A program made the position numbers and the translations under genes. DNA of 64,000 nucleotides. It comes from Halorussus lipolyticus (GTDB lineage: Archaea > Halobacteriota > Halobacteria > Halobacteriales > Haladaptataceae). The notes beneath the pieces are model-generated. The model was not told the DNA's origin. It saw only the letters and a program-made list of their open reading frames with translations, and ran no database searches. The first letter of the stretch is position 1, and every line of letters begins with the position of its first letter. Shown here one piece after another: positions 16,953 through 26,035 of the stretch. The stretch lies in NCBI RefSeq assembly GCF_029338375.1, contig NZ_CP119804.1:1880955-1944954 (forward strand), written 5' to 3'.

Positions 16953-17723
16953 ATGAGCGACGAACCCACCCCCGAAGACCGGTCCGCTCCCGACCCCGAG
17001 GACCGGTCTGCGCCCGACCCGGAGAGCGATTCGCGCCCGAGCGACGACGACGCGCTCCCGGCGGACCCCACCGTCGGGAAGGGCCTGCTGGACGCCGAGA
17101 TGGGACCGAGTTCGGCGCTGGCCCACCTCTACCGCGGGGAGATTCACCGGATGAAGCTCTGGCGCGAGCGCCTCGACAAGACCACCAACTGGTCGGTCCT
17201 CGTGATGGCGGCCATCCTGACGTGGGCGTTCTCCAGCGCGGGCAACCCCCACTACGTCATTCTGGTCGGCGCGGCCACCATCGCGCTGTTCCTCGTGGTC
17301 GAGGCCCACCGCTACCGGGCCTACGACGTGTGGCGCTCTCGGGTCCGAGCGTTGCAGGAGAACGTCTGGGCCTACGGTCTCGACCCCTCGCAGGGACTGG
17401 TGGACGACGACTGGCGCACCCACCTCGCCGACGACTACCGGACCCCGACGCTGAAAATCACGTCCGAGGAGGCGCTGGCCCACCGCCTTCGCAGGGTCTA
17501 TCTCCCGCTGTTTACGGTCCTGCTGGGCGCGTGGGTCATCCGCGTCAGCGCCTTCGACCCGGCGACGTGGCCCGCCAGCGCGGCCATCGGGCAGATTCCG
17601 GGCCTCGTCGTGACCGCCGTCGTGTTCGCGGCCTACCTCACAGCGGTCGTGGTCGCCTTCCGTCCTCGGACGTGGCACGCCCGCGACGAACTCCGGACCG
17701 TGGACCTCCGGAAGAAGCGGTGA
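16953..17723 (+). CDS. DUF2270 domain membrane protein
   Basis: This 256-residue protein starts with a Pro/Asp-rich disordered region holding a short direct repeat (EDRSAPDPEDRSAPDPE, residues 8-24). The conserved core is HLYRGEIHRMKLWRERLD, then paired helices about 80-116 and 180-235. The DxTTNWSVL and HRYRAYDVWRSRVR motifs define DUF2270, an inner-membrane family of unknown function. The ATG lies 6 nt after an AGGAGGTCC ribosome binding site. Confidence 0.85.
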   Translation: MSDEPTPEDRSAPDPEDRSAPDPESDSRPSDDDALPADPTVGKGLLDAEMGPSSALAHLYRGEIHRMKLWRERLDKTTNWSVLVMAAILTWAFSSAGNPHYVILVGAATIALFLVVEAHRYRAYDVWRSRVRALQENVWAYGLDPSQGLVDDDWRTHLADDYRTPTLKITSEEALAHRLRRVYLPLFTVLLGAWVIRVSAFDPATWPASAAIGQIPGLVVTAVVFAAYLTAVVVAFRPRTWHARDELRTVDLRKKR

Positions 17724-17806
17724 AGCGGTCTCGGGGGCCTCGTCGGTTCCGAAAGCCCGCCACAACGAGAGAATAACAAAGGCCGGCCGAGTGCAAACCG
17801 TCGCCG

Positions 17807-18739
17807 ATGTACTCTCTGGACCAACTCCGGCAGGGGTTCGAGAACCCCCGCGCCGCCCTCCGGGAACTCAACCGACTCTACTGGACCCGCCTCGGCAGAC
17901 GCAAGTACAACACCGACGGCACCGCCTTCTTCGACGAGGACTGGGACAACCTCCTCATCCTCGACGGGTGTCGCTACGACACCTTCGCCGACGTGGGGCG
18001 GCAGTTCGACCTCGAGGGGGTCCTCGACTTCCGAGAATCCCGTGGGTCGGCCACCGCCGAGTTCCTCCGGGGCAACCTCGACGGCCGGGACCTGTCCGAT
18101 ACCGTCTACGTCACCGGGTCCACGATTTTCTACCAAGAGCGCGTCTGGAAGGACGAGTTGGACGCCGAGTTCCACGAGGTCGTAGACGTGTGGGGCGACA
18201 ACATCGACTACGGCGACGACGGCGTGCCCCCCGAACCGGTCGCCGAGGCCACCCGCGAGGCCATCGAGGAGTACCCGAACAAGCGCCTCCTCGTCCACTT
18301 CGTTCAGCCGCACGCCCCCTACCTCGGCGAGACGGGCAAGCGGGCGTTCCCCGACTACCGGCCGAATCCCCTCGCCGACAAATTCTTGGGGCGCATCGAC
18401 GCCTCCGAGGACCTCCTCCGTGAGGTCTACCGCGAGAACCTCGAACTCGTGCTGACCGAAGTCGAGGACCTGCTTCCCGACTTACCGGGCAAATCGGTCA
18501 TCACGGCCGACCACGGCATGCTGTTGGGCGAACGCGAGTTCCCCATCCCGATTCGGAGTTACGGCCACCCCGAGCGCGTCTACACCGACGAGATGGTCGA
18601 AGTCCCGTGGTTCGTCAGCCAGCACGGCGAGCGCAAGGAAATCGTGGCCGACTCGTCGGCCAGCGCCTACCGCGAGAAGCAGACCGAGGAGGTGGACGAA
18701 CAGGCCCGAGAACACCTCGAACAGATGGGGTATCTCTGA
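17807..18739 (+). CDS. Alkaline-phosphatase-superfamily (sulfatase-like) protein, paralogue 1
   Basis: This 310-residue protein has AlkP-fold metal-site motifs: LILDGCRYD near residue 46 (first metal-binding Asp), HFVQPHAPYLG near 165, TADHGMLLGER near 229 and YGHPERVYTDE near 247. The N-terminal MYSLDQLRQGFENPRAALRE signature is shared with the proteins at 48232 and 52479, which sit among glycan genes. It probably hydrolyses or transfers a phosphate or sulfate ester. The normal CxPxR formylglycine motif of sulfatases is absent, so sulfatase activity is not supported. Confidence 0.8.
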   Translation: MYSLDQLRQGFENPRAALRELNRLYWTRLGRRKYNTDGTAFFDEDWDNLLILDGCRYDTFADVGRQFDLEGVLDFRESRGSATAEFLRGNLDGRDLSDTVYVTGSTIFYQERVWKDELDAEFHEVVDVWGDNIDYGDDGVPPEPVAEATREAIEEYPNKRLLVHFVQPHAPYLGETGKRAFPDYRPNPLADKFLGRIDASEDLLREVYRENLELVLTEVEDLLPDLPGKSVITADHGMLLGEREFPIPIRSYGHPERVYTDEMVEVPWFVSQHGERKEIVADSSASAYREKQTEEVDEQAREHLEQMGYL

Positions 18740-18857
18740 GAAACCGGGTCTCCAGACGCATCGACTCGGCAGTACGACTCTTGGGTTTCGAGACCGTCTT
18801 TCGAATCGACATGGCCTCTCGTGTGACCAGTGACCGACCTCGGCGCGACGAGTACCG

Positions 18858-20525
18858 ATGAGTAACAACTGGTCGAAGTGGTTCACGGGCGAGGACTCGC
18901 CGATTCCGTGGCTGACCAGACGCCAGCGCCTCATCATCGCGTACGCCGTGGTCCTCGTCTCGGTGATTCTGTTCTACAGCGTCCTCTACAACTACGGGAT
19001 GCGGACGCTGGAGGGCCACGACCACTCGCTGTTCCGGTCGTTCCAGACCGTCGTGGAGACGATGACCACGACCGGGTACGGCGCGGACGCGCCGTGGTCG
19101 TCGCCGCTGATGAACACGTTCGTCGTCTTCATGCAGTTGACCGGCGTGGCAATCGGATTCGCCACGCTCCGGGTGCTGGTCATTCCGCTTTTCGAGCGCG
19201 CGCCACTCGACCTCAGTGACCGCCTGACCGCGAAAGACGACCACGTTATCGTCTGCGAGTACCGGCGCGACACCGGCGTCCTACTGGACGAACTGGAGCG
19301 GTTGAACGTCGATTACGTGCTCATCGAGTCCGACACCGACGAGGCCAAGCAACTCTCCGACGACGGGTATCAGGCGATTCACGGCGACCCCGAGACGGTC
19401 GAGACGCTCGAACGCGCCATGATAGACGAGGCCGGAACGCTGGTCACCGACGCTGGCGACCGGAATGCGAGCGTCGTCCTGACCGCGCGCCGACTCAACG
19501 AGACGCTTCGGACAGTCGCGTTCACGGACTCGCCGACCCACGAAGGCGCGCTGAAGCAGGTCGGTGCCGACACCGTTGCGTCACCGGACGCCCTCATCGG
19601 TCATCGACTGGGCCAGAAGACGAACGCGTGGTCCGAACTCCCCAAATCGCTGGACGACGCCGCGGTGGGCGACGTTCGAATCGGGGAGGTGTTGGTCAGG
19701 CGCAACAGTCCGCTGGCGGGCGTTCAAATCGAGGACACAATCGTCGCGGACCACTCGGACCTCACGCTGGTCGGCGCGTGGATAGACGGCGACCTGCGAC
19801 TCCCGCCCGACCCGACCGAGCGCGTCACGGCGAACTCGGTCCTCATCGTGGTCGGTCCCGAGGAGACCATCGCCGACGTGCGGGAGTTAGCGGCCGGAGT
19901 CCGACCGCCCCGACGCCACTCGAACGTCGTCATCGCCGGGATGGGTGCCGGGGGTCGAGCGGCCCGCGACGCACTGGACCGAGACGTGGACGCGACGACT
20001 ATCGACCGCGAGGACGGACCGCGAGTGGACGTGACCGGCGACCTGCGCGACCCCGAGACGCTGGAAACCGCGGGTATCGAAGACGCGAGCGCCCTCGTCG
20101 TGACTGTCGAGAACGACTCGACGGCGCTCCTCGTGGTCGCCATCGCACGGACGCTGACCGAGGACCTCGAAATCCTCGTTCGGGTGGACGACACCGCGAA
20201 ATCGCCCGCCGCGTTCGACGCCGGGGCCGACTACGTTCTCTCGACTCAGCGCGTCAGCGCCCGACTGCTGGCCAGAGAGCTACGCGGCGAGGACGTGCTT
20301 ACGCCGGTCAGTCAGCTTCGAGTGATTCGGACCCCCGGCGACCCGTTCCGGGGGGAGTCGCTGGCCGAGGTCCGGGACGGAACCCGAGACGGCTACGTCT
20401 TCGTCGGGGTCGAGCGAGACGGCGCGTTCCTCGCCGACACGACGATTCGAATCGAGTCCGACGACCGACTGGTAGTCGCCGGAACCGACGTGACGATTCG
20501 GGAGTTCGAACGCCAGTTCGCCTGA
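18858..20525 (+). CDS. Potassium channel protein with TrkA-N/TrkA-C (RCK) domains
   Basis: This 555-residue protein begins with two transmembrane helices (about 25-47 and 88-115) around a K+-selective pore loop, TMTTTGYGADAPW. Two RCK units follow: TrkA-N from about residue 125 (HVIVCEYRRDTG, with the second glycine of the Rossmann motif altered), TrkA-C around 265-330, and a second Rossmann motif at about 353 (NVVIAGMGAGGRAA) plus a second TrkA-C at the end. It probably gates K+ flux in response to NAD(H)/nucleotides, relevant to the salt-in strategy. It begins 119 nt after the AlkP-like gene. Confidence 0.92.
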   Translation: MSNNWSKWFTGEDSPIPWLTRRQRLIIAYAVVLVSVILFYSVLYNYGMRTLEGHDHSLFRSFQTVVETMTTTGYGADAPWSSPLMNTFVVFMQLTGVAIGFATLRVLVIPLFERAPLDLSDRLTAKDDHVIVCEYRRDTGVLLDELERLNVDYVLIESDTDEAKQLSDDGYQAIHGDPETVETLERAMIDEAGTLVTDAGDRNASVVLTARRLNETLRTVAFTDSPTHEGALKQVGADTVASPDALIGHRLGQKTNAWSELPKSLDDAAVGDVRIGEVLVRRNSPLAGVQIEDTIVADHSDLTLVGAWIDGDLRLPPDPTERVTANSVLIVVGPEETIADVRELAAGVRPPRRHSNVVIAGMGAGGRAARDALDRDVDATTIDREDGPRVDVTGDLRDPETLETAGIEDASALVVTVENDSTALLVVAIARTLTEDLEILVRVDDTAKSPAAFDAGADYVLSTQRVSARLLARELRGEDVLTPVSQLRVIRTPGDPFRGESLAEVRDGTRDGYVFVGVERDGAFLADTTIRIESDDRLVVAGTDVTIREFERQFA

Positions 20526-20577
20526 CCGGCGACGCGCATCAACGCCCTTTTCGCCGGGACTCGTCTACGAGTCGCCA

Positions 20578-21588
20578 ATGACTGGGGCCATCGAAGTCGA
20601 GGACCTCCGAAAGCAGTACGAGGGGGTTCAGGCGCTCGACGGGGTATCGCTGTCCGTGCCGGAGGGGAGTTTCTTCGGCCTGCTGGGGCCGAACGGCGCG
20701 GGCAAGACCACGTTCATCAACATCCTCGTCGGACTGGTCCGGCGGTCTGGCGGTCGTGCCGAGGTGTTCGGCCACGACGTAGAGGACGACTACCGGGAGG
20801 CCCGAGACGCAATCGGTCTCGCCCCGCAGGAGTTCAACGTGGACCACTTCTTCCCAATCAAAGAGGTGCTGGAACACAAGGCCGGATACCACGGGATTCC
20901 GGGCGACGAGGCCGGAGAGCGCGCCGACGAGGTGCTGAAGCAGGTCGGCATCTACGAGAAGCGCGACACCCGATTCAACTGGCTCTCCGGTGGGATGAAG
21001 CGCCGGTTCATGCTGGCGAGGGCGCTCATCACCGACCCGGACTTGCTGATTCTGGACGAACCGACTGCCGGGGTGGACGTGCAACTGCGCCACGACCTCT
21101 GGGACCTCATCACGGAACTCAACGAGTCGGGGACCACGATTCTGCTGACGACCCACTACATCGAGGAGGCCGAGCGTCTCTGCGACGAAGTGGCGATTCT
21201 GGACTCCGGAACTCTCCTGACGGTCGCTACCCCGGAGGAGTTGATGGACCGCGGCCCGGACAAGATTCGGGTGACGCTCCGGGACGCTCCCGCCGGGAAA
21301 CCCGACTTGCCGATGCTCTCCGCCAGCGGCGGCGGTGGCACCGGGGCGAACGAGGCCCGCGTCGAATCGGTCGAGATGGACGGCGACCAGTTGGTCGTGA
21401 CCGCCACGCAGGGCGGACTGGTCGCACCGGACTTGGTTCGGGCACTGGACCGCGCCGGCCACGAAATCGTGGACTTCGACATCTCCCGGACCTCGCTGGA
21501 GGAGGTCTTCGTGGACATGACCCGCGAGGGCGGAAGTAGTCAGGAGTCGGCCGAGACCATCGCCGCAGACGGGGGTGTTTCCGAATGA
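20578..21588 (+). CDS. ABC transporter ATP-binding protein (ABC-2 type exporter)
   Basis: This 336-residue ATPase has Walker A GPNGAGKTT (about 38-46), a Q-loop region near LAPQEFNVDH, signature LSGGMKRR (about 136-143), Walker B LLILDEPTAGVD and the switch His in TTHYIEEAE. The C-terminal about 100 residues form the DrrA/CcmA-type regulatory tail. It overlaps the permease gene by 4 nt (ATGA), so the two are translationally coupled. Typical cargo for this type is a drug, lipid or polysaccharide; none can be assigned here. Confidence 0.95.
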   Translation: MTGAIEVEDLRKQYEGVQALDGVSLSVPEGSFFGLLGPNGAGKTTFINILVGLVRRSGGRAEVFGHDVEDDYREARDAIGLAPQEFNVDHFFPIKEVLEHKAGYHGIPGDEAGERADEVLKQVGIYEKRDTRFNWLSGGMKRRFMLARALITDPDLLILDEPTAGVDVQLRHDLWDLITELNESGTTILLTTHYIEEAERLCDEVAILDSGTLLTVATPEELMDRGPDKIRVTLRDAPAGKPDLPMLSASGGGGTGANEARVESVEMDGDQLVVTATQGGLVAPDLVRALDRAGHEIVDFDISRTSLEEVFVDMTREGGSSQESAETIAADGGVSE

Positions 21589-22373
21589 GTTTCTCGGGAC
21601 TCACCGGGTTCAAGACCCTCGCGCGCAGAGAGATTCTGCGATTCCTCCGGCGTCCTCGCAACACCTTCGTCCCGCCGTTCGTGACCAACGTGCTGTACTT
21701 CTCGGTGTTCGGCGTGATTCTGGGCGACCGAGTGGGCGAAATCAGCATCGGCGGGGCCAGCGAGCCGATTCCCTACATCCTGTTCATCCTACCGGGTCTG
21801 GTCGTGCTGGGGGCCATCTCGAACGCCTTCGAGAACGCTTCGTTCTCCATCTTCCACGGGCGGTGGAACGACTACATCGAGGAGACCCTGACCTCGCCGA
21901 TGTCCTACTCCCGGATGGTGGTCGCCTACATCGTCGCCGGTTCGACTCGGGGCCTCCTCGTGGGGTCGCTCATCGCGGTCATCGGGGCGTTTTTCACCCC
22001 GGTCGGGGTCGCCCAACCGCTCTATCTGGCCGCCTTCGCGGTGGTCATCACGCTCCTGTTCTCCAGCTTCGGCGTCGTGGGCGGTCTCTGGGCCGACGAC
22101 TGGGACAACCTCACCATGATGAACCAGTTCATCGTCCGACCCCTCGTCTTCTTCGGCGGGGTGTTCTACGCGGTCCGAGAGTTACCCTCGCCGTATCAGG
22201 AACTCTCGATGCTAAATCCGATGGTCTACATGGTCAACGGCGTCCGGTACGGCTTCCTCGGGGTCTCGGAGGTTGACCCGAACTGGTCGCTGGCGGTCCT
22301 CTCGGGCCTGACAGCGGCCATTCTGGCGCTCGACATCGTGCTGTTCAAGCGCGGGTACGGGCTGACCGACTGA
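21585..22373 (+). CDS. ABC-2 type transporter permease
   Basis: This 262-residue membrane protein has six predicted helices and the ABC-2 signature in its second half (TMMNQFIVRPLVFFGGVFYAV, immediately before PSPYQELSMLNPMVY). It starts inside the stop codon of the ATPase gene and pairs with it as a homodimeric exporter. The N-terminal SGLTGFKTLARREILRFLRR is the amphipathic segment that contacts the ATPase in this family. Confidence 0.94.
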   Translation: MSFSGLTGFKTLARREILRFLRRPRNTFVPPFVTNVLYFSVFGVILGDRVGEISIGGASEPIPYILFILPGLVVLGAISNAFENASFSIFHGRWNDYIEETLTSPMSYSRMVVAYIVAGSTRGLLVGSLIAVIGAFFTPVGVAQPLYLAAFAVVITLLFSSFGVVGGLWADDWDNLTMMNQFIVRPLVFFGGVFYAVRELPSPYQELSMLNPMVYMVNGVRYGFLGVSEVDPNWSLAVLSGLTAAILALDIVLFKRGYGLTD

Positions 22374-22421
22374 CCGACGAATCCAGTCGCCACCGAATTT
22401 TCCACTCTCTCCCGCCCTATC

Positions 22422-23255
22422 TTACTCCACCCTGAAAGTCCGCTCCCGGCCTTCAGCGTACATATTTTTCAGGTTGCCACCTTCCCCGCGGGCCTCGGCG
22501 TAGTAGGTGTAGGTCCCCGGTGGGAGGTCCGAGAGCGTCGCCGAGAACTGGCCCGAATCGCCGCCCTCCGACTGTCCACCCTCCGTCTCGACCGGCACGT
22601 AGTCGGTCCAGTGCTTCTCGTCGCTCCCCTGCGGCCGGTAGAAGAAGTGGCCCGTGACCTCGCTGTAGGCGCTCAGACCCTTTGCGGACCCGCGGAGCGT
22701 GACCTCCCTGCCGGAGTCGCTGGTCTCGGGGGCCAGCGTCTCGACGCGCAGGCAGTTAGTCGAGGGACCGGAGCAGGGTCGGCCCGCCGTGACCTCGAAG
22801 GTGTCGCTGACCCGGCGGGATTGGCCGTCGTAGTTGGTGAGGGAGGCCTCGGCCCGGTACTGGTAGGTCCGGCCGGGTTCGAGGTTCTCGGCGGTGGCTT
22901 CGAGGTAGAGGTCCTCGGCGAGCGGTCCGGACTCGGTGGCGAGTCGTCGCCACTCGGCGCTTTCGGCGCTCGTCGCGCCGCCGGTCGCGTTGCTATCGCC
23001 CGTCTCGTCGGTCGCTTTCGGACGGTAGGAGAGCGTTACTTCGACCTCGTAGTCTGTGTCGAACCGCGACTGGGCGACGGCCCGGAAGGTAATCGCCGAG
23101 TCGCCGATTTCCGCCGGACGGGCGTAGACGCCGCCCAACTGCCACTGCTGTCCCACGCCGGGGCCGGAGCCGCCCTCTTGGGCCGTCGCCGTGATTCCCA
23201 TGCCAGTCGCGCCAGCAACTGCGTAGCCGAGCAGTTCGCGTCTGCTGAGTGCCAT
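22422..23255 (-). CDS. Exported Tat-substrate beta-sandwich protein
   Basis: This 277-residue protein opens with MALSRRELLGYAVAGATGMG, a twin-arginine signal, followed by a cleavage region around TATAQEG. The mature part is beta-rich with two fibronectin/Ig-like repeats: YRPKATDE, then LEPGRTYQYRAEA in the first, and FYRPQGSDEKHW, then LPPGTYTYYAEA in the second. Two Cys (PCSGPSTNC) may form a disulfide. Function unknown. The in-frame Met one codon upstream (23258) is an alternative start. Confidence 0.75.
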   Translation of the reverse strand: MALSRRELLGYAVAGATGMGITATAQEGGSGPGVGQQWQLGGVYARPAEIGDSAITFRAVAQSRFDTDYEVEVTLSYRPKATDETGDSNATGGATSAESAEWRRLATESGPLAEDLYLEATAENLEPGRTYQYRAEASLTNYDGQSRRVSDTFEVTAGRPCSGPSTNCLRVETLAPETSDSGREVTLRGSAKGLSAYSEVTGHFFYRPQGSDEKHWTDYVPVETEGGQSEGGDSGQFSATLSDLPPGTYTYYAEARGEGGNLKNMYAEGRERTFRVE

Positions 23256-23536
23256 CACTTCCGCGCACTCTCCCGGCCCGTCATGAACCCGGCCTACCGT
23301 TTCGAGAGAAATCCGGCGTTTCCGGGTTTCGTTCCGGGAGTAAGCTCGGCTTTCGGTACCTTTCGCGTGGTTTCACGCGGGTCGGGCGACCGCTCGGCGA
23401 GAGGACAAACAAATAGTCTGTTATCGGAAACAAATAGATAGCTGTTCTTTAGAATGATTTGTATTTCTCGTCGCGTCGGCCGACTCACGTATCCGTTCGT
23501 CACGTACCCGTTCGGTCAGTCGCCGTACCCGTTCGG

Positions 23537-24895
23537 TCAGTCGCGCGCGCCCTCGTCGTAGGGCCAGCGTCCGCCGCGCTTGAGTTCCTGCACGTAGCCC
23601 TCGTCGATGGTGTCCCGAATCTCCTCGCGGGACTTGTGGGGTATCTCTCGGCCGTCGTCGGCGACTGCCAGCACCGACTCGGCGAGTTGGACCGCGACCG
23701 CTCGGAGGTCCCGCACGTCGAGTTTGTCGAGCGTGTCGGCGTGGGTGTGGCCCCATCCCCTGCCGGACTCGTCGGACTCGGTGTAGGCCATGACCGCGGG
23801 GACGCCCTCCTGCACGAAGGCCCACTGGTCGCCGTGAGGACTGATGGTGTCCCGGCGCGAGAGCGGTGCCCCGAGGCCGTCGGTCACGTCGGCGAAGACC
23901 TCTGCGAGCGCGTCGAACTCGTTGGCCATGACCCCGAGGTTGCGGGAGTTGCCCGCGCCGTCCACGTTGACGACCGCCTTGACCGAATCGAGGTCGTTGG
24001 TCTCTGCCCAGTGGTACGCGCCCCAGAGACCGATTTCCTCCGACCCGAAGGTGACGAGGCGGACGCGAGTATCCAAGTCGTCCTCGACCTGCGCCAGCAA
24101 GCGGCCGACCTCCGCGACCAGCACCGACCCCGCGCCGTTGTCGTTTGCACCCTCGCTGATGTCGTGGGCATCGACGTGGGCCGTGACGAGAACCTCGCGT
24201 TCTGCGTCGTCCGGGCCGACCACGGCCTCGGCGTTGCGGGAGGAGGTCTCCTCGTTCCGGCACTCGACCGAGAGCGCGGCGCTGGCCTCGTCGGCGGCGC
24301 AGTACCGGGCGATGCGCTTGCCGACCTCCGCGGAGACGCCGACCGCCGGAATCGGACCGGGCCGGTTGTGGTAGCCGATTTCGCCGGTCGGCGGCAGGCA
24401 CCCCTCGACGTGATTCCGGAAGATGAAGGCCTCTGCGCCCGCCTCGGCCGCCGAGACGTACTTCTCCATCCGGTGAATCCATCTGCCGTGACCCTCGGGG
24501 GTCTCGCTGGAGGCCATCGCAATCTTGCCCGCCAAATCGGCGTCCGCGAACTCCTCGGGAGTGCCGCAACCGACGTCTACGACCTCGCCCTCGGCGTCTC
24601 CGGCGGGGGTTCCCGGCAGGGCGATGACCTCGTGGCTGGCGTCGTAGGTTCGGGCGTGGGGGTCGGCGAGTTCGAGTCGAGAGGAGCCTCGCCACCACCC
24701 CGGAATCTCGAACTCGTCGATTTCGACTTCGCGGAGTCCGGCCTCCTCGAAGGCGTCGGCGACGACTTCGGCTCCCTCGCGTTCGCCCGCTTGGCCGGCC
24801 ATCCGGTTGCCGACCTCGACTAACTCCTCGAGGGTCTCCCACGCGAACTGGCTGGTGTAGGCGTCGCCGACGACGCTCTCGGGTAATCGTGACAT
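23537..24895 (-). CDS. M28 family zinc peptidase (aminopeptidase-like)
   Basis: This 452-residue protein has the co-catalytic zinc site of M28 peptidases: AHVDAHD (His and Asp), GANDNGAG (bridging Asp), FGSEEIGLWGA (catalytic Glu and zinc Glu) and a late His in WGHTHADTLDKLD. A PA-domain-like insert occupies about residues 115-215. No signal peptide is seen from the start at 24895 (MSRLPESVVGDAY). The longer upstream frame crosses the interspersed repeat at 25012 and is not coding. Confidence 0.9.
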   Translation of the reverse strand: MSRLPESVVGDAYTSQFAWETLEELVEVGNRMAGQAGEREGAEVVADAFEEAGLREVEIDEFEIPGWWRGSSRLELADPHARTYDASHEVIALPGTPAGDAEGEVVDVGCGTPEEFADADLAGKIAMASSETPEGHGRWIHRMEKYVSAAEAGAEAFIFRNHVEGCLPPTGEIGYHNRPGPIPAVGVSAEVGKRIARYCAADEASAALSVECRNEETSSRNAEAVVGPDDAEREVLVTAHVDAHDISEGANDNGAGSVLVAEVGRLLAQVEDDLDTRVRLVTFGSEEIGLWGAYHWAETNDLDSVKAVVNVDGAGNSRNLGVMANEFDALAEVFADVTDGLGAPLSRRDTISPHGDQWAFVQEGVPAVMAYTESDESGRGWGHTHADTLDKLDVRDLRAVAVQLAESVLAVADDGREIPHKSREEIRDTIDEGYVQELKRGGRWPYDEGARD

Positions 24896-25011
24896 ATGGG
24901 TCAACTGGCGTCGGTGAGTCCAAAGAAGGTGTGGGTGCCGGAAATGGGGGAAATCCGCGCAACGGGGGCAATCAATCGTTTCGCTCGATGCGACAGTCAC
25001 CATTCCTCGGC

Positions 25012-25376
25012 GGACTGAAAGGGCGAGCGCGGTTCGCGTCTGCGTGGTCGTCTCAGCGACCCCTATCCGGAGCGACCGGAGGGAGCGGAGGATATGTCGG
25101 TGAGCGACCGCGAACCGTGCGAGGGCTTTCGAAACCACAGTCGCGGTTTCCGTGAGTTCCCCGTACACTCCCTCAAACCGACGAACTCCTTGGAGCTAGC
25201 TTCAGGCTTGAGCAACGCCGTCTACCGCACCGCGACCGCAAACCTCACACCTCCCCAGCCTCCTCCTTCACTCCCGCTGGTCGTTCAGTCGTCCCTCGCG
25301 CGAGGAGCACGCGCAGTTCTGCGCGTGCCCCACGCGCCGGGACGTCTCTCGCTTCTGCATTCTGGACTCGAAACCG
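25012..25376. repeat. Interspersed hairpin element, copy B (modules 1 and 2 in tandem)
   Basis: Module 1 (25012-25132) has arms GCGCGGTTCGCG (25027-25038) and CGCGAACCGTGC (25109-25120), with CTCAGCGACCCCTATCC against GGATATGTCGGTGAG inside. Module 2 starts at about 25192 with GGAGCTAGCTTCAGGCTTG and continues with AGCAACGCCGTCTACCGCAC. Later CGCGCAGTTCTGCGCG forms a further hairpin. The region sits between the divergent start of the M28 gene and the 3' end of the DUF302 gene. The order module 1 then module 2 recurs at 63729-64000. Confidence 0.7.
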
Positions 25377-25937
25377 TCACCCACCGGTCGCCAGCGTCTC
25401 CAGCGCGTCCGCAATTCTGTTCAGGACCTCCTCCTGTCCCGCGATGTCGTGGCGGTCGGCCAACCACGCCGGGTCGTTGTAGGTCACGTTGACCGTGCCG
25501 TCCTCTGCCTCCCAGACCAGCAGTTTCTGGGGCAGGTCGATGCCCGCGGTCTGACTGGCCTGCATGAGTCGCGTGCCGAGGTTGGGGTTCCCGAACAGCA
25601 CGAGGACGGTCGGCCGGAGGTCGAGGCCCGCGTTCTGGGCGTTTCTGGCGTGGTCGATTGCCGTCACGAGGATAAGGTCGTCGTTGTCCTCGATGTCCTC
25701 CTCGATTCGCTCGACGGTCGCGCCCACGCTCTCGTCGCTCTCGACGGTGACGAGGCCGGCCTCCTCGGCACCGCCAGCATCCGCAGTCGTCGTCTGAGTC
25801 GTCTCTTGATTGCTCTCGTAATCGTTCCGGTTGCTATCGTTGCGGTCTGACTCGCTGGCGGCCGCAGTACCCGCGACGGTGAGACCGGCCCCGGCGAGGG
25901 CGGCCCGGAGGAACCGGCGTCGCTCGGTGTCGTCCAT
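25377..25937 (-). CDS. DUF302 domain protein with Tat signal
   Basis: A 186-residue protein. The N-terminal RRRFLRAALAGAGLTVAGTA is a twin-arginine export signal. A Thr/Asn-rich linker (about 28-58) precedes a DUF302 domain (about 62-180) with the characteristic FGNPNLGTRLMQ and AIDLP/KLLVWEAEDGTV-type segments. DUF302 proteins are small exported or periplasmic proteins of uncertain function that have been linked to metal or sulfur chemistry in other microbes. The 3' end abuts the repeat element. Confidence 0.88.
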   Translation of the reverse strand: MDDTERRRFLRAALAGAGLTVAGTAAASESDRNDSNRNDYESNQETTQTTTADAGGAEEAGLVTVESDESVGATVERIEEDIEDNDDLILVTAIDHARNAQNAGLDLRPTVLVLFGNPNLGTRLMQASQTAGIDLPQKLLVWEAEDGTVNVTYNDPAWLADRHDIAGQEEVLNRIADALETLATGG

Positions 25938-26035
25938 GACCGCGGAGACGACGCTCCGACGGAAAGTTATCCGGGCGGTTCCGGCGTCGAAATCCGGGTT
26001 TCGGCGTCAGACTGCCGAGAAAGCGAGTGTTTCGG

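Noticed and set aside
20578..22373. ABC exporter as the dedicated lanthipeptide transporter
   Set aside because: It lies 7.5 kb from the precursors, has no peptidase domain and belongs to the ABC-2 type used for drugs, lipids or polysaccharides. No evidence links it to the peptides.
25012..25376. CRISPR array among the interspersed repeats
   Set aside because: Repeats are not evenly spaced, differ in length and are internally palindromic; no spacers or cas genes are present anywhere in the window.
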